The notes below the pieces were generated by a model. It worked only from the letters and a program-made list of their open reading frames with translations. It was not told the DNA's origin and did no database searches. A DNA stretch of 64,000 nucleotides. Origin: Nemania diffusa. Lineage: Eukaryota > Ascomycota > Sordariomycetes > Xylariales > Xylariaceae. Where the stretch lies: positions 3,472,001 to 3,536,000 of the forward strand of contig JBBPUQ010000006.1 of NCBI GenBank assembly GCA_038501195.1, given 5' to 3'. Each line of letters starts with the position of its first letter. Positions within the stretch are counted from its first letter, which is position 1. The position numbers were made by a program, and so were the translations under genes. Of the stretch, positions 35,646-48,249 are shown in pieces.

Positions 35646-38600
35646 AATATATTAATTAATATTAATATATTTTTAATATTTAATATAACATTAAAGTTAA
35701 TTATAATATTAAAATTAGTTAAATATATATTTAATATAATAGCTATAATAATAAAAGTTATAATTAATAATTAGTTTATATAATAAATATTAAATAATTT
35801 AAAATTATTAAAAATATAAATATTTATTTTAATAATGTTTATATTTATATTTTTTATATTAGTTATAACTAAAGTTAATTTTTAATTAATAAATATTTAA
35901 AATATAGCAATTTTAATTACTATTAATTTTATAACTATTATTATAGCTTTAAAGCATTTTTTTTATATATTTTTAATATTTTTGTTTATATATTGTTATT
36001 TTTAAATTATATTAATTTATGTTTTTTTAAAAATAGTTTTAATTTTTAATAATAAATTAACAAATATTATTAATTTAAATATAATAAAATTAATTAATAT
36101 TGTTATATTATTTTTTTAAACTAATTTAAATATAAAGTTTTTATTTAATAATAAAAACTTATAAACTATAAATATTTATATTAATAAATTTAATATAAAT
36201 AATATTTTTTATATTAAAATAACTTTTTATATATATAAATATATTTATAAATATATTTAAAAAAAATTTTAAAATTAAATATATTAGCAAAAGTTATTAT
36301 ATTAATATAATAATTAATTTTAACTTTATAAAAATTTAAAAATTTATTTTTAAATAATAAAGTTAATTTAATATTATAATTTAATATTTAATTTAATTTT
36401 TTAAATTTTATTAATTTTAAAAATTTATATTTATTATATTTTAATAAATAAAATTTAAATTTAGTTTATTTTATATAATATATTTTTTTTTTATTTATAT
36501 TTTTAAAGTTATTATTTTTTATTTTAATAATATATTTAAACTAACTAAATAGTTTTTTAGTAATAAAAATATAATTTGTTTTTATATTTAAATAAATTAT
36601 ATAGTTATTTTTACTAAGTTTTTTTTTAATAGTAACTATAAAATATTAAAATATATTATTAATAGTTTAATATATTACTTTAAATTTATAAAGCTATAAA
36701 AAAACTTATTATAGTTTAAAAATAATAAATTTATTTTTTAAATCAGCTATATTTTCAAAATTATAATTAAACATAAAAAAAACAACGCTTAAAATAAGCG
36801 AAAAATTTAGCTATTTAATATAAACTTTTAAATAATAAAACAAACTATTTTTTGTTAAAAATAATATATAATATTATTTATATATATATATAGTTAAATA
36901 TATAAATAATATATATATAATTTATTTAAAAAATTTTTTAATATATTTTTATATATATTAGTTATACTTTTTAATTAAGTCAAAAGTTTTATTATAATAT
37001 TTATATATAGTATTATAATTAATTATAATAAATATTTTACTATTTAAACTTAAGTTTAAATATAAAAAATTTAATAAAAAAACTAAAGCTTTTTTTTTTT
37101 TTTATACTATATAAGCTTAATTTTTCTTTTTTTTTTTTAATATTTATTTTAGTACTTGTTGTAACTATTTTTATATTTAAAGCTTTTTTTTTTTTATAAA
37201 AGTTTATTATTTTTATATTATAACTAAAAAAATATTTAGTTTTTGTTGTTTTATTTATTTTTTTAACAGTTATATCAATAAAAAAAAAACTTTTAAGCAG
37301 CTATTATTATAATTAAAAGTTTTATTTTAATAATATATAATATATATTTTGTTAATATATTATTATTTTTAAAAAAATATAAATAGTTTTTAATATTTAA
37401 ATTTATATATATATAAATAGCTGTTATAACTTTATATTAATTATTATTGCTTTTATTAAAAGTTTTTATTGCTTTAATATATTGCAGCTTTTTTTAAATA
37501 AAATATATTATTGTTGTTTTATTATATAATATATTTTATAATATAAAAATATTTTAATTGAACTTTTTAATTATTATTATAAGTTATATTAAAAATCGAT
37601 TAATTAATTTTTTTAATAATATATTTAATTTTTAAACTTAAAAATTTATTTTAGCTTTTATAATTAATTTAATAGTTTATTATAAAATTGCTAATTTAAT
37701 TAAAAAATTTTGCTATAAAGCTAAAATTTAACAAGTATTTTTTTTAACTAATTTTAGATTTTTTATAAAAAAATTAAATCGTTTAATAAAATAATATATA
37801 TTAATAAAAATTAATTTATTACTATTAGTAACTATATTAATATTATTATAATTTTTATAGTTAAATTTAAATTAGTTAATATTTATTGATTTAAAATAAT
37901 ATTAATATTAAAAATTAATATTAATAAAGTTAAAAATATTATTTTATTTATTAAGCTATAAAATTAATATTTTTTTTATAAAATTAAAAAGTTATATAAA
38001 TAAAAAAAGTAATATATTATTTTTATTATTATTAAAGTTGCAATTTAATAAATTATTGTTATTGTTATTATTGTTTTTGTTATTATTGTTAAAATTTTTT
38101 TTAAAATTAAAAATTTTAAATAATTAATATTAAAGCTTAAATATTTAATATTATTAATATTTATAACTATAAGTTAAAAATTAAAACTAATATTAATATA
38201 TAATAAAATATTATAATAAATTATTATATAAAATATTTTTATATAATTTATTAAATAATTTTTTTATAAATAATTATAATTTAATATTAAACTAAATAAA
38301 AAAAATAACTATAGCTAAAAAAAATATACTATTTAATATTATAAATATATATTATATAAATATATTTATAATAGTTATTATTAAATTAGTAAACTTTGTT
38401 ACTAATATTAATAAAGTTTTAAAAAAATAATTTTTTAATACTTATATAATTATAACTTTTTTTATATTTATTTTTAATATAAAAACTAGTAATAAAATAT
38501 ATTTTATTTTTTAAAGTATTTTTTATAACAAAAAGTTTATTTTTTTATAAAACTTATTTATAAATAAAAATAAAAGCTATATAAATATAAATAGTATATA

Positions 38601-39119
38601 TAAACTAATAAAATTATTACAAATATAGTTAAAACAATCAATAAAACTGTTATAATTTATAGCTAATATTAATATTTTAAAAACTAGTTTAATTATTACT
38701 GCAATAATATTTATAAAATCTACAATTATTTACTATTAAATTATAAACTTTATTATTATTGCTTATATATTATTTGCTATTATATTTACTATATTTTATA
38801 AAATAAAAATATTTTTTTTATTTATTATATATTTATATATTACATTAAATATTTTGTTTATTTTATAGTTTTTTTTTTTTTTAGCTATTAAATTTACTTT
38901 AAAAATATTTTTAAATATAACAATTATTATTAAACTTTTAAAATATTGTTTTTATTTTAATGCTTATATTTTTGTTTGTTTTAAAATTAAATAATATATT
39001 GTTTATAGTTTATAATTTTTATTTTATATATAGCTATATATATAAAAACTAAAGTTTTTAAAGTTTTTAAAATATTAAAATAATATTATTATAAAACTTT
39101 AGTTATAATTAAAAACTAA
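35646..39119 (-). pseudogene. Gyp4 copy B gag-like interior
   Basis: Uninterrupted counterpart of the three pieces in copy A. On the minus strand at 38095-38040 a run of aac/aat codons gives poly-Asn. It is followed at about 37880-37600 by a degraded segment with FNYKNYNNINIV, IYYFIKRFNFFIKNLK and KKLINRFL. The position next to the 5' LTR and a polar N-terminus suit gag, but I see no zinc knuckle. Capsid identity is inference from position. Confidence 0.5.
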
Positions 39120-40267
39120 ATTGCTATAAAAATTTTATTATATTAAATTTAATTAATTTTAGCATAAAATTTTTAATAATAACAAATAAATAAAACTTTT
39201 TAATTATAAAAAAACTTTTGTTTTTTTTTACAAATATATTTTTTTTATATTTTTGCTTAATATATATAATAAAAATATAACGAAATAATATAGCAAAATA
39301 AATAAAATAATTAAAAAATTATATTAATATAACAAAAAAATAAAACAAAAATATTTTTTAAAAATATAAAATATAATATAAGTTTTATAAAAATATTTAA
39401 TTATTAACTATTAATTAAACAAATATATATATATAAATTAACAAATTTTATAAAATTATTTAATTAATAAAACAAATATATAACAATTTAAATTATATAA
39501 AAAAAATAAAAAAAAAATAATAAAGCTAAATTTAATTATATATAATAAAATTTTAACATAATTATTATTATTTAAATATAAAATAAATTAATATTTAAAA
39601 AGTTATTAGTTAAAAATATTATAAATATTAGCTATAATTAAATATAATTAAAAAAAGTTAATATAATTGCTTTAATATATAAAAATATAAAAATATAAAA
39701 ATAGTATAAAATTTTTTATATCGATTTATAGCAATTTATAAAAACTTTAGCAATAATCGATTGTTTAAAATAAAAGATTTATTAAATTTAATCAATGTTA
39801 TATTTAAATAATAAAAATTTAATTTAAATAAAATAATATATTATTAAAAATATATATATTGTTTAAAAAAATAAAAAACTTTGTTATAATATATATATTA
39901 AAATTAAAACGTTTAAATAATAAAATTTTAATTTAAATAAAATATTTTAAATAATATATTATAAATAGTATATAATTTATTAGCAAAAAAAAAAAACCTG
40001 AAAATATAAAGTTGTTTAATTATAAAATTTATTATATTATTTAATAAAGTTTATTATAAATAATATTTATATTTAAGTTTATAAAAATATAATATAAATT
40101 AAAAAAAATAAATTTATAAAATTAAATTAAAAAAAAAAATTTAAAAGCTTTTTTTATTTATTTAATTTATTGATATAAAATAGTTTTAAATAAAATTAAT
40201 GCTAAAAATATATATAAAGTAGTTTTAAAAAACCCATTTTTTAGAACTTTTATACCTGTTTATATTA
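39120..40267 (-). repeat. Gyp4 LTR, 5' LTR of copy B
   Basis: Full-length LTR of about 1.15 kb. On the minus strand it begins taatataaacaggtataaaa. Its outer 30 bases keep more GC than the other full copies (aaacccattttttagaac on the plus strand). It directly abuts the next LTR at 40268. Confidence 0.85.
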
Positions 40268-41257
40268 AAAATAATATAATAAAATAATTAAAATAATTAA
40301 AAAATTATATTAATATAACTAAAAAAAAAAACAAAATATTTTTTAATAATTTAAAATATAATATAAATTTTATAAAAATATTTAATTATTAATTATTAAT
40401 TAAATAAATATATATATATAAATTAATAAATTATATAAAACTATTTAATTAATAAAACAAATATATAATAATTTAAATTATATTAAAAAAAATAAAAAAA
40501 AAATATTAAAATTAAATTTAATTTTATATAATAATATTTTAATATAATTATTGTTATTTAAATATAAAATAAATTAATATTAAAAAAACTATTAATTAAA
40601 AATATTATAAATATTAATTATAATTAAACATAATTAAAAAAAGTTATTATAGCTATTTTAATATATAAAAATATAAAAATATAAAAATGTAAAAATATAA
40701 AAATATAAAAATATAAAAATATAAAAATATAAAAATATAAAAATAATATAAAAACTTTTATATTACTTTATATTAATTTATAAAAACTTTAATAGTAATT
40801 AATTATTTAATATATAAAACTTATTAAATTTAATTAATATTATATTTAAATAATAAAAATTTAATTTAAATAAAATAATATATTATAAAAAATATATATA
40901 TTATTTAAAAAAATATAAAACTTTGTTATAATATATATATTAAAATTGAAATATTTAAATAATATATTATTTATTAAAATTGTTTTTTTTAAAAAATATA
41001 AAATTATTTAATTATAAAACTTATTATATTATTTAATATAGTTTATTATAAATAATATTTATATTTAAGTTTATAAAAATATAATATAAATTAAAAGAAT
41101 TAAATTTATAAAATTAAATTAAAAAAAAAACTTAAAAGTTTTTTTATTTATTTAATTTATTAATATATAATAGTTTTAAATAATATTAATATTTAAAATA
41201 TATATAAAATAGTTTTAAAAATTTTATTTTTTAAAACTTTTATATTTGTTTATATTA
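40268..41257 (-). repeat. Second Gyp4 LTR in direct tandem, truncated
   Basis: Head-to-tail with the LTR at 39120-40267 and no interior between them. It lacks about 180 bp at its minus-strand 3' end. It holds an expanded 8-bp microsatellite at 40666-40745. Confidence 0.85.
40666..40745. repeat. (ATAAAAAT)n microsatellite inside the LTR
   Basis: About ten 8-bp units, with one tgtaaaaa variant. The matching position in the neighbouring LTR (about 39685-39710) has three units. Confidence 0.9.
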
Positions 41258-41695
41258 ATTTATTAAAAATTATTTTATTTTATTTTTAATTTTAAAATTT
41301 AAATAATTATTAAATTTATTATTATATAAAAAGTTTTGATTACTTTTATAATTTAATATAAATATATTATATTTTTTATATAATAATGTTTTTTTATTTT
41401 AAAATATTATTTTTTTATTTTTTATTTTTTTTATTAGTTATAATTAATAAATTAATAATTAAGTTTTTTATAAATAAAATATTTTTTAATATTTTTGTTA
41501 TTTTTATTATATAATTATTATAATTTTTATTAAAAGTTTTTTTTAAAGTTATAATTATATAATTGTTTTAAATATTTAATATTATATTATTTATTAATTA
41601 AATAAATATATATTATATAATAATAGTTTATTTTTTAATTAAAAAAAACTTGTAATATTATTTATAAATTAAAATATAAAATTTTATATATAAAT
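41258..41695. other. AT-rich stretch without a gene
   Basis: Low-complexity A/T sequence flanking the Gyp4 tandem. Nothing recognisable. Confidence 0.5.
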
Positions 41696-41885
41696 TTTTG
41701 TTAAATATATTAAAACAGCTTTATTAAAACAGCTTTTTTAAAAAGTTATTATTAAAAAGTTTTTATAATAATATTTTTTTTATAATATTTTTTTTAAAAT
41801 TTATATATATTTAATATTACTTTTATATTTTAAATAAAAAATTTAAATAATAATTTATATAAAAAATTTTATATTAAGCTGTTTT
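41696..41885. repeat. Dispersed 190-bp repeat R3, copy 1
   Basis: Aligns with 63335-63533 in the same orientation. Shared blocks are ttaaatatattaaaa, aaaaaagc/gttttt units, tttttataataatatt and aaatttaaataataattt, ending attaagct in both. Identity is unknown; size and position suggest a solo LTR or an element end. Confidence 0.65.
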
Positions 41886-43119
41886 AATATTTAATAATTA
41901 GCAATTTTGTTAATAATTTTTTATACTTTTTTTTTATTATAATAATAATTAATTTATTAATAAATTATTAATATTAATAAAAAATAATTTGCTTTTTTAT
42001 TATAAATAAAATATATAAAATTATTTTTTTTAATATTATTAAATAATATTATTTTTTATTTATTTATTTATTTAATAAGTTTTATAGTTTTATTTTTATT
42101 GTAAATTTTTTTGCAAATTTTTTTAAATTTATTTGTTTAAACTTTTTATATTTTTAAACTTTTTAATTTTTTTTATAAAAATAAAATTAAAATAATTTGT
42201 TATAATTTTAAATTTTAAATATTTATTTATAATAATATTACTACATTAAATTATTTTTTAATATATTAATATATTTTTTTTTTTTTTTATAAAAACTTTT
42301 AATTTTGTTTTTTTTTTAAAAAAGATTTTTATATAAAATTATTTAGTTATAATTAATATTATATTTAATTTTATAATTTAAATTTAAAATAATTTATATA
42401 ATTATTATTTTTATTATTATATTGTTATATTTTTATATATTAATATAAACTTTTTTTAAATTTAAAAATTAAAATAAAATATTTTTATATATATTTTTAA
42501 CTTTAAGTTTTAGTTTTATTATTTTTATTATTTATTAAACCTTTTAATTATAAAATATTTTAAATATAAAATTTTAAAATTTTTACTTAAATATTTTATT
42601 AATTAAATAATTTATAAAGTTTTTATTAATATTAATAAAAGTTAATATTATATATAAATAATTATTTAATTATAATAAAAAAGTTATAATTATAATATTT
42701 AATTTTTTTTTATTAAAATATTATTTTTTATTTTAAATGTTTTTTTTTAATTTAATTAACTTTTTTATATTAAAATAAATAATTATTTTTAAAACAGCTA
42801 ATATATTTTTTTTATTTATTATTTTTAAAAAAGTTATTATTTTTTAAACTGTTATTATTTTTATTATAATAATTTTTTTTATTTTTAATATAATTTAATT
42901 TAAATTTAATTTTAATAATAATATTTTAATTTTAAATATATAATAACAAATTATTAAAATTGCTTTAATAATTAAAACTATTATAGTTAATAATTTTTTT
43001 AAATTATTTATAAACAATATTTTTAATATTATTAAAACAATTATAAAACATTTTAAATAAAGTTTTAATATTATTTAAAAAATTTAATTAATAAATGATT
43101 TTAACTTAAACTTTTTTTT
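41886..43119. other. T-rich stretch without a recognisable gene
   Basis: T-rich on the plus strand with runs such as tttatttatttatttaat. It is probably a heavily mutated element, but no motif can be assigned. Confidence 0.45.
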
Positions 43120-43540
43120 ATTTTTTAATTTTAGCAATATATTATAATAAATAATAATATTTATTAATAAAATATATAGCATATTTATATAATAATATAT
43201 ATAAAATTTTATTAAATAAATCATTTTTTAAAATAATTTTTTATAATTATTTTATAAAAAAATATAAATTTAATATATAAACAATTTAAACAAAATTATT
43301 AAAATAGTAATAAATATTAATTTTAAATTTATTTTATATAAACTAAAAAAGTAATATAAATAAAATATTATAAAAATATTATAAATTATTTTAAAAACTT
43401 TTTATATTAAAAAAAACATTTTAATTAATATTTTAATATAAATTTAAATTATATTTTTAATTTAAAACTATTATAATTATAGTTTTATTATTAAAACTTA
43501 ATTTATAATATATTTATAAAATTAATTATTTTAAATATTA
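43120..43540. repeat. Direct repeat pair D1, left copy
   Basis: Aligns with 43780-44200 at an offset of about 655-660 bp. Shared blocks include aataataatatttattaat, taattttttataattatttt, aatattaattttaaattt and ataaatttaaattata. It could be a local tandem duplication or the LTR pair of a very short element. Confidence 0.75.
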
Positions 43541-43779
43541 TTATTTATTTTAAATTTATTTTTATTATAATTAATTTTAATAATAAAAATATATAATAAT
43601 ATATAATAAAAATTATTTTAATTATTAAAACAATTATAAAAAAAAAATTTATAAAAATTTATATAAATAATATTTTTATTACTATTAAAATTATAATAAA
43701 TAAATTTATTTATAGTTTAATTATTATATAAAAAATTTAATTAATTAAATATTTTAATTTAAATTTATTTTTTTATTTA

Positions 43780-44200
43780 ATATAAATAAATATATTATTA
43801 TTAATAATAATATTTATTAATATAATATATAATTATTTATTATTTTTATTTATTAATATATTTAAATTTTTATTAAATAAATTATTTTTAAAATAATTTT
43901 TTATAATTATTTTATAATAAAGTTTAAATTTAATATATAAATATATTAAATAAAATTATTAAAATTCCTATAAATATTAATTTTAAATTTATATTATATA
44001 AATTTAAAAATAAATATAAATATAATATTATTAAAATATTAAAAATAATTTTTAATAATTTTTATATTAAAAAAACAATTTTAATAAATATATTTATATA
44101 AATTTAAATTATATTAATAATTTAAAATTATTATAATTATAAATTTATTATTAAAATTTAATTTATTAATTATTTATAAAATTAATTATATTTAAAATTT
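43780..44200. repeat. Direct repeat pair D1, right copy
   Basis: Counterpart of 43120-43540. It is more AT-rich than the left copy: aactaaaaaag in the left reads aatttaaaaat here. Confidence 0.75.
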
Positions 44201-44838
44201 TAATAATTATATAATAAATTTATTAATTAAATTATTTTTAATATTTTTTTAATATATTTAAAAAATAAATAAAAAATATATTATATAATTTTATTTAATT
44301 ATAATAAAATATTAATTTTAATTTTTATTATTTTGTATTTAATTTTTTAATTATTTTTATATATTATTAATATATTTATATTATTAGTTTTGAAATTATT
44401 TATATAAATATAAATTTTATAACTTTTATTAATAATATAATAATTAGTATAATAATAATTATAATAAACTTTTTAATAATAATAATAACTTTAATTATGA
44501 TTTATATTAATTTAATTAAAAAAATAATTATATTAATTTTTATATTAATAATAATTATAATTATAATTATAACAAATAATTTTATTATATTTAATAATTT
44601 TAGTATTAATTCTTTTATTAACAAATTAAATTTTATTAAATAAATAATAATATATATTTTAATATTTAAAACAAAAATTTAATTTTAATTAATAAACATA
44701 ATTTATATATTAAAAAATAAAAACTTATAGTTTAAAATTATATTATAATTAATAAAATTAACAAAAAAAAAAAAAATTTTTTTTATTAAAGATTTAAATA
44801 AATAAAAATAGTTTAATTTTTATATATTTAATTTTTAT
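44201..44838. other. AT-rich stretch without a gene
   Basis: Low-complexity A/T sequence up to the tttat target site of Gyp3. Nothing recognisable. Confidence 0.5.
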
Positions 44839-45148
44839 TGTTATAAACTATATTTATATTTCAACAATTAAATCTTAGAAATAATTAATATATATAATAT
44901 AGCTAATAAATAATTAAAATAGCAAAATAGATTTTATTATTTATTAAAAACAATAAATTTATTAAAAATTAAATAAAATAATAAATATAAAAAAATAAAA
45001 GTAATAAATAAAAAAATACTTATATAAATATATTAATTTAATTAAAAAAATTAAATTTATTTTTTAGTTTTTTCAACTTTAGTTTTTTTTTTAAAATATA
45101 TAATATTATTTAGTTTTTAAATCTATTGCTAATATTACATTTATTATA
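44839..45148 (+). repeat. 5' LTR of Gyp3
   Basis: Starts tgttataaactatattt and ends tttattata. It retains caacaattaaatcttag, where the 3' LTR reads aaataaataaatcttaa, again C-to-T and G-to-A type changes plus others. Confidence 0.9.
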
Positions 45149-48100
45149 AAACTAAAGTTTATTTTAACTATTTAAAAAAATAATAAATTTTTAAAAATTT
45201 TCAAATAAATTAATTAATTTTAATATATTAAAATAATATAATCGACTTTTAATAATAATATATTTATTACTAATTATAAAAAAATTAAACAATAAATTTA
45301 ATTTATTAAAAATAAACTAGTAAAGTTTATTATATAAATATAAATAAACTATAAATAAAATAAGCTATATTAATAATTTTTAAACTTTTAAAGTTTATTT
45401 AAAAATTATATAAAATATATTTATATTATAAAATATATTATAAACAATAATAATAAATTTTATTATAATATTTTTAATAATAAAAAACTTTTTATTTTTA
45501 ATATTTATAAAAAGTTTAAATTTATTTATAAAAATTTTAAAAAATATAATAAATAATAGCAATATATAATTAATAACAAAACTATATATAATAATATAAT
45601 TAAAAAAATAATAATTAATATTAAATATTTTATTATTTAAAATAAAAATTTTTAAATAGTTTTTATTTTTTTTATTAAAAAAAAAAAAAGAATATAGTTT
45701 AAATATAATAAATTAATAACTTTTAAACAATTTTAAACAATAATAAATATTTATAATAAAATAATATATTAAAAGTTTAAATATTAAACTTTATAATTAA
45801 ATATTGTTTAAAAAACTATAAAAAAGTTTAAAAATATAATAAACTTTTTTAAATAAAACATTTATATTTTATATATTTAAATAATTAAACTAAAAAAAAA
45901 AACCAACTAATAAAAAATAAATATAATTTATTAAAAAGCTAATTTTTAAAACGCTATATTTTAAAAAGCTATAAATATTTATAAAAAAAAATTATAAATT
46001 TAAAAAGTTAAATTAAAATGTTTTAAAACTAAATTATAGTTATATTAGCTATAATATTAAAGTTTATATTAATAGTTTTAATTAATAATTTAATTTTTAT
46101 TAAAATAATTTAGCAATAAAAATAAAAATAAAAAAATACTTTAAATTTTAAAACTATTAATAAAACTTTTATAATTATTAAAAAAAAAATTAAGCTATTA
46201 GCTAAAACAGCTAATTTATTTATATTTATTAATAATAAATTAATAAAAAATAAAATTAAAGTTTAATTTAAACATTAATTTATATTGTTAAAAAACAAAT
46301 TAATTAAAAATATTAACTATTATAATTAAAATTTAAAAAAAATTGATTATATTATTAATTAAATAAAAAATTTTACTTTTAAAAATATTATAATATTTAT
46401 TATAAATAATTATAAAAAAAAACCTATTTTAAAAATAAACATAAAAGTTTTAAATTATTTATTTATTTATTATTATAATTTTAATAAATATAAAAAAACA
46501 TAAATTAAATATTAAAATTTTAAAATATAAAACTTTAATAAATTTATATAATTTAATATAAAATTTATTAAATAAGTTAAAACAATTTAAATTAATTTTA
46601 TAAATTTTAAAAAAAATTTATATAATAAATTATTTAAATAAATTAATAAATTATATATTAAAAAGCTATATAATAATTAAATAATATTTGTTAATTTTTA
46701 CAACTATATTTAAATATATAATTATTAATAATATAAAAACTTTATTACTTTGAAAATATAATAAAAAAAACTTTTTAAAAATAATAAAGTAAAAAAAAAA
46801 TTTAAAGCTTAAAAAAAAAAAAAACTTGTAAAATTAAATTTTTATTAAAAAAGTAATATTAAATATTTAAATATTTTAATTTTAAATATAGCTTTAAATA
46901 GCTATTATATTTATATTAAAGTTTTATTTAATTAAATAAAAGTTTTAATTTTATAAAGTTAATATTTTATATATTATAATTAAAAATATAAAATAATAAA
47001 TATTTTTATAAATTTAATTTTAAACAATTTAATATAATTTATATTAATATTATTTTTATTTAAACTATAAAATTTAAACAAATATAAACTATATTAAAAA
47101 AAAAACTAAATAATATTATTTAAAACAACTAGATTTTAATTTTAAACAAATTTATATATTAATATTAAATATAAATAAATATAAAAAAATACTATTTAAT
47201 TTTTTATAAAAACTATTAAAAAAACTTTTTTTTTATAAATTATATAATAATAAATAATAAATTTACTTTATTAATAAAAACATTAGCTAATATAAAAATA
47301 GATATATATTTATTAATTAAATTAAATTTTGCTATAAAAATTTTAAAATATTTAAAATTTAAAACAATTATAAAATTTATTTTATTTTAAATAATAAATT
47401 ATAATAAAAAAGTTATATAAATTATTAATATTATTTTAAAAGTATATTTTTATATATAAAATAAAACAATTTTAAATATATTTTTATTAATAGTAAATAT
47501 AAAATATAATATTATTATAAAAAAAAAATACTTAAATTATTATAATATTTTAATAAATAGCAAAAAAAAAAAAGCTGCTGTTTTTTAATAATTAAAAATT
47601 AAAATATTAAATTTTTAAAATTTTAATATATAATATAAAAGATTTAATTATTAGTTTTAATTATTAGCAAAATATAAATTAATAATAAAAATTAATAAAT
47701 ATAAAAAAAAAAAAATAATAAAAAAATATATAAATTAAATATATTAAAAAAAAAAACAAAATAAAAAAGATATAAAAATTAAATTTAAAAAAGTTTGTTT
47801 TTATATTAATAAATATAAATATTAAAAAAAATAAATAAAAATTATATAAAAAAAAAAATTTTCGATTATTTTTTAGTTATTTATTTCAATTTTATAAGTT
47901 TTATAAACTAATTTTAATATAAATAAAAACTGTTTATAATAAAAAATATAATATATAAAATATATATTATAAAAAAAAGCTTATAAAAAAAATTTAAATT
48001 TTTATATTTTTTTTATAAAAAAAATATATAAAAATTATAAATTAAAAATAAAATATAATTAATATAGTTTATATTAATTATAAAAAAATATAATTAAATA

Positions 48101-48200
48101 ATATAAATATTAATTAATTTAAATTAATATTATTAGTTTTATAAAATTTGATATAACAATTAAATAAAAAAATATTATTTTATATAATATAATTTTATTA
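45149..48200 (+). other. Gyp3 5' interior (expected gag/protease), unreadable
   Basis: A-rich with no open frame. Gag and protease belong here by position, but no zinc knuckle or protease motif can be read. Confidence 0.45.
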
Positions 48201-48249
48201 TATAAATTAAATTAAATAATTTTTTAAAAAAAATATAAAAAGTTAATAA

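Larger units (their letters stand above)
31735..40267 (-). mobile_element. Gyp4 copy B: complete long-LTR Ty3/Gypsy
   Basis: In minus-strand order: 5' LTR 40267-39120, gag-like region 39119-35646, pol 35645 to about 32350, 3' LTR 32127-31735. Total 8.5 kb. This copy tells that the LTR and gag-like repeats belong to a Gypsy element. No TSD can be given because both ends are joined to other Gyp4 units. Confidence 0.75.

Noticed and set aside
36480..39119. Poly-Asn region of Gyp4 as a host regulatory protein
   Set aside because: It lies inside a repeated retroelement interior, has stops in all frames and is duplicated in copy A.
12917..41257. Gyp4 LTR repeats as a non-LTR (LINE) family with shared 3' ends
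   Set aside because: Several copies share one end with variable truncation, as LINEs do. However, copy B reads LTR, gag-like, integrase, LTR on the minus strand, and the preserved end starts with TG, which fits an LTR element better.
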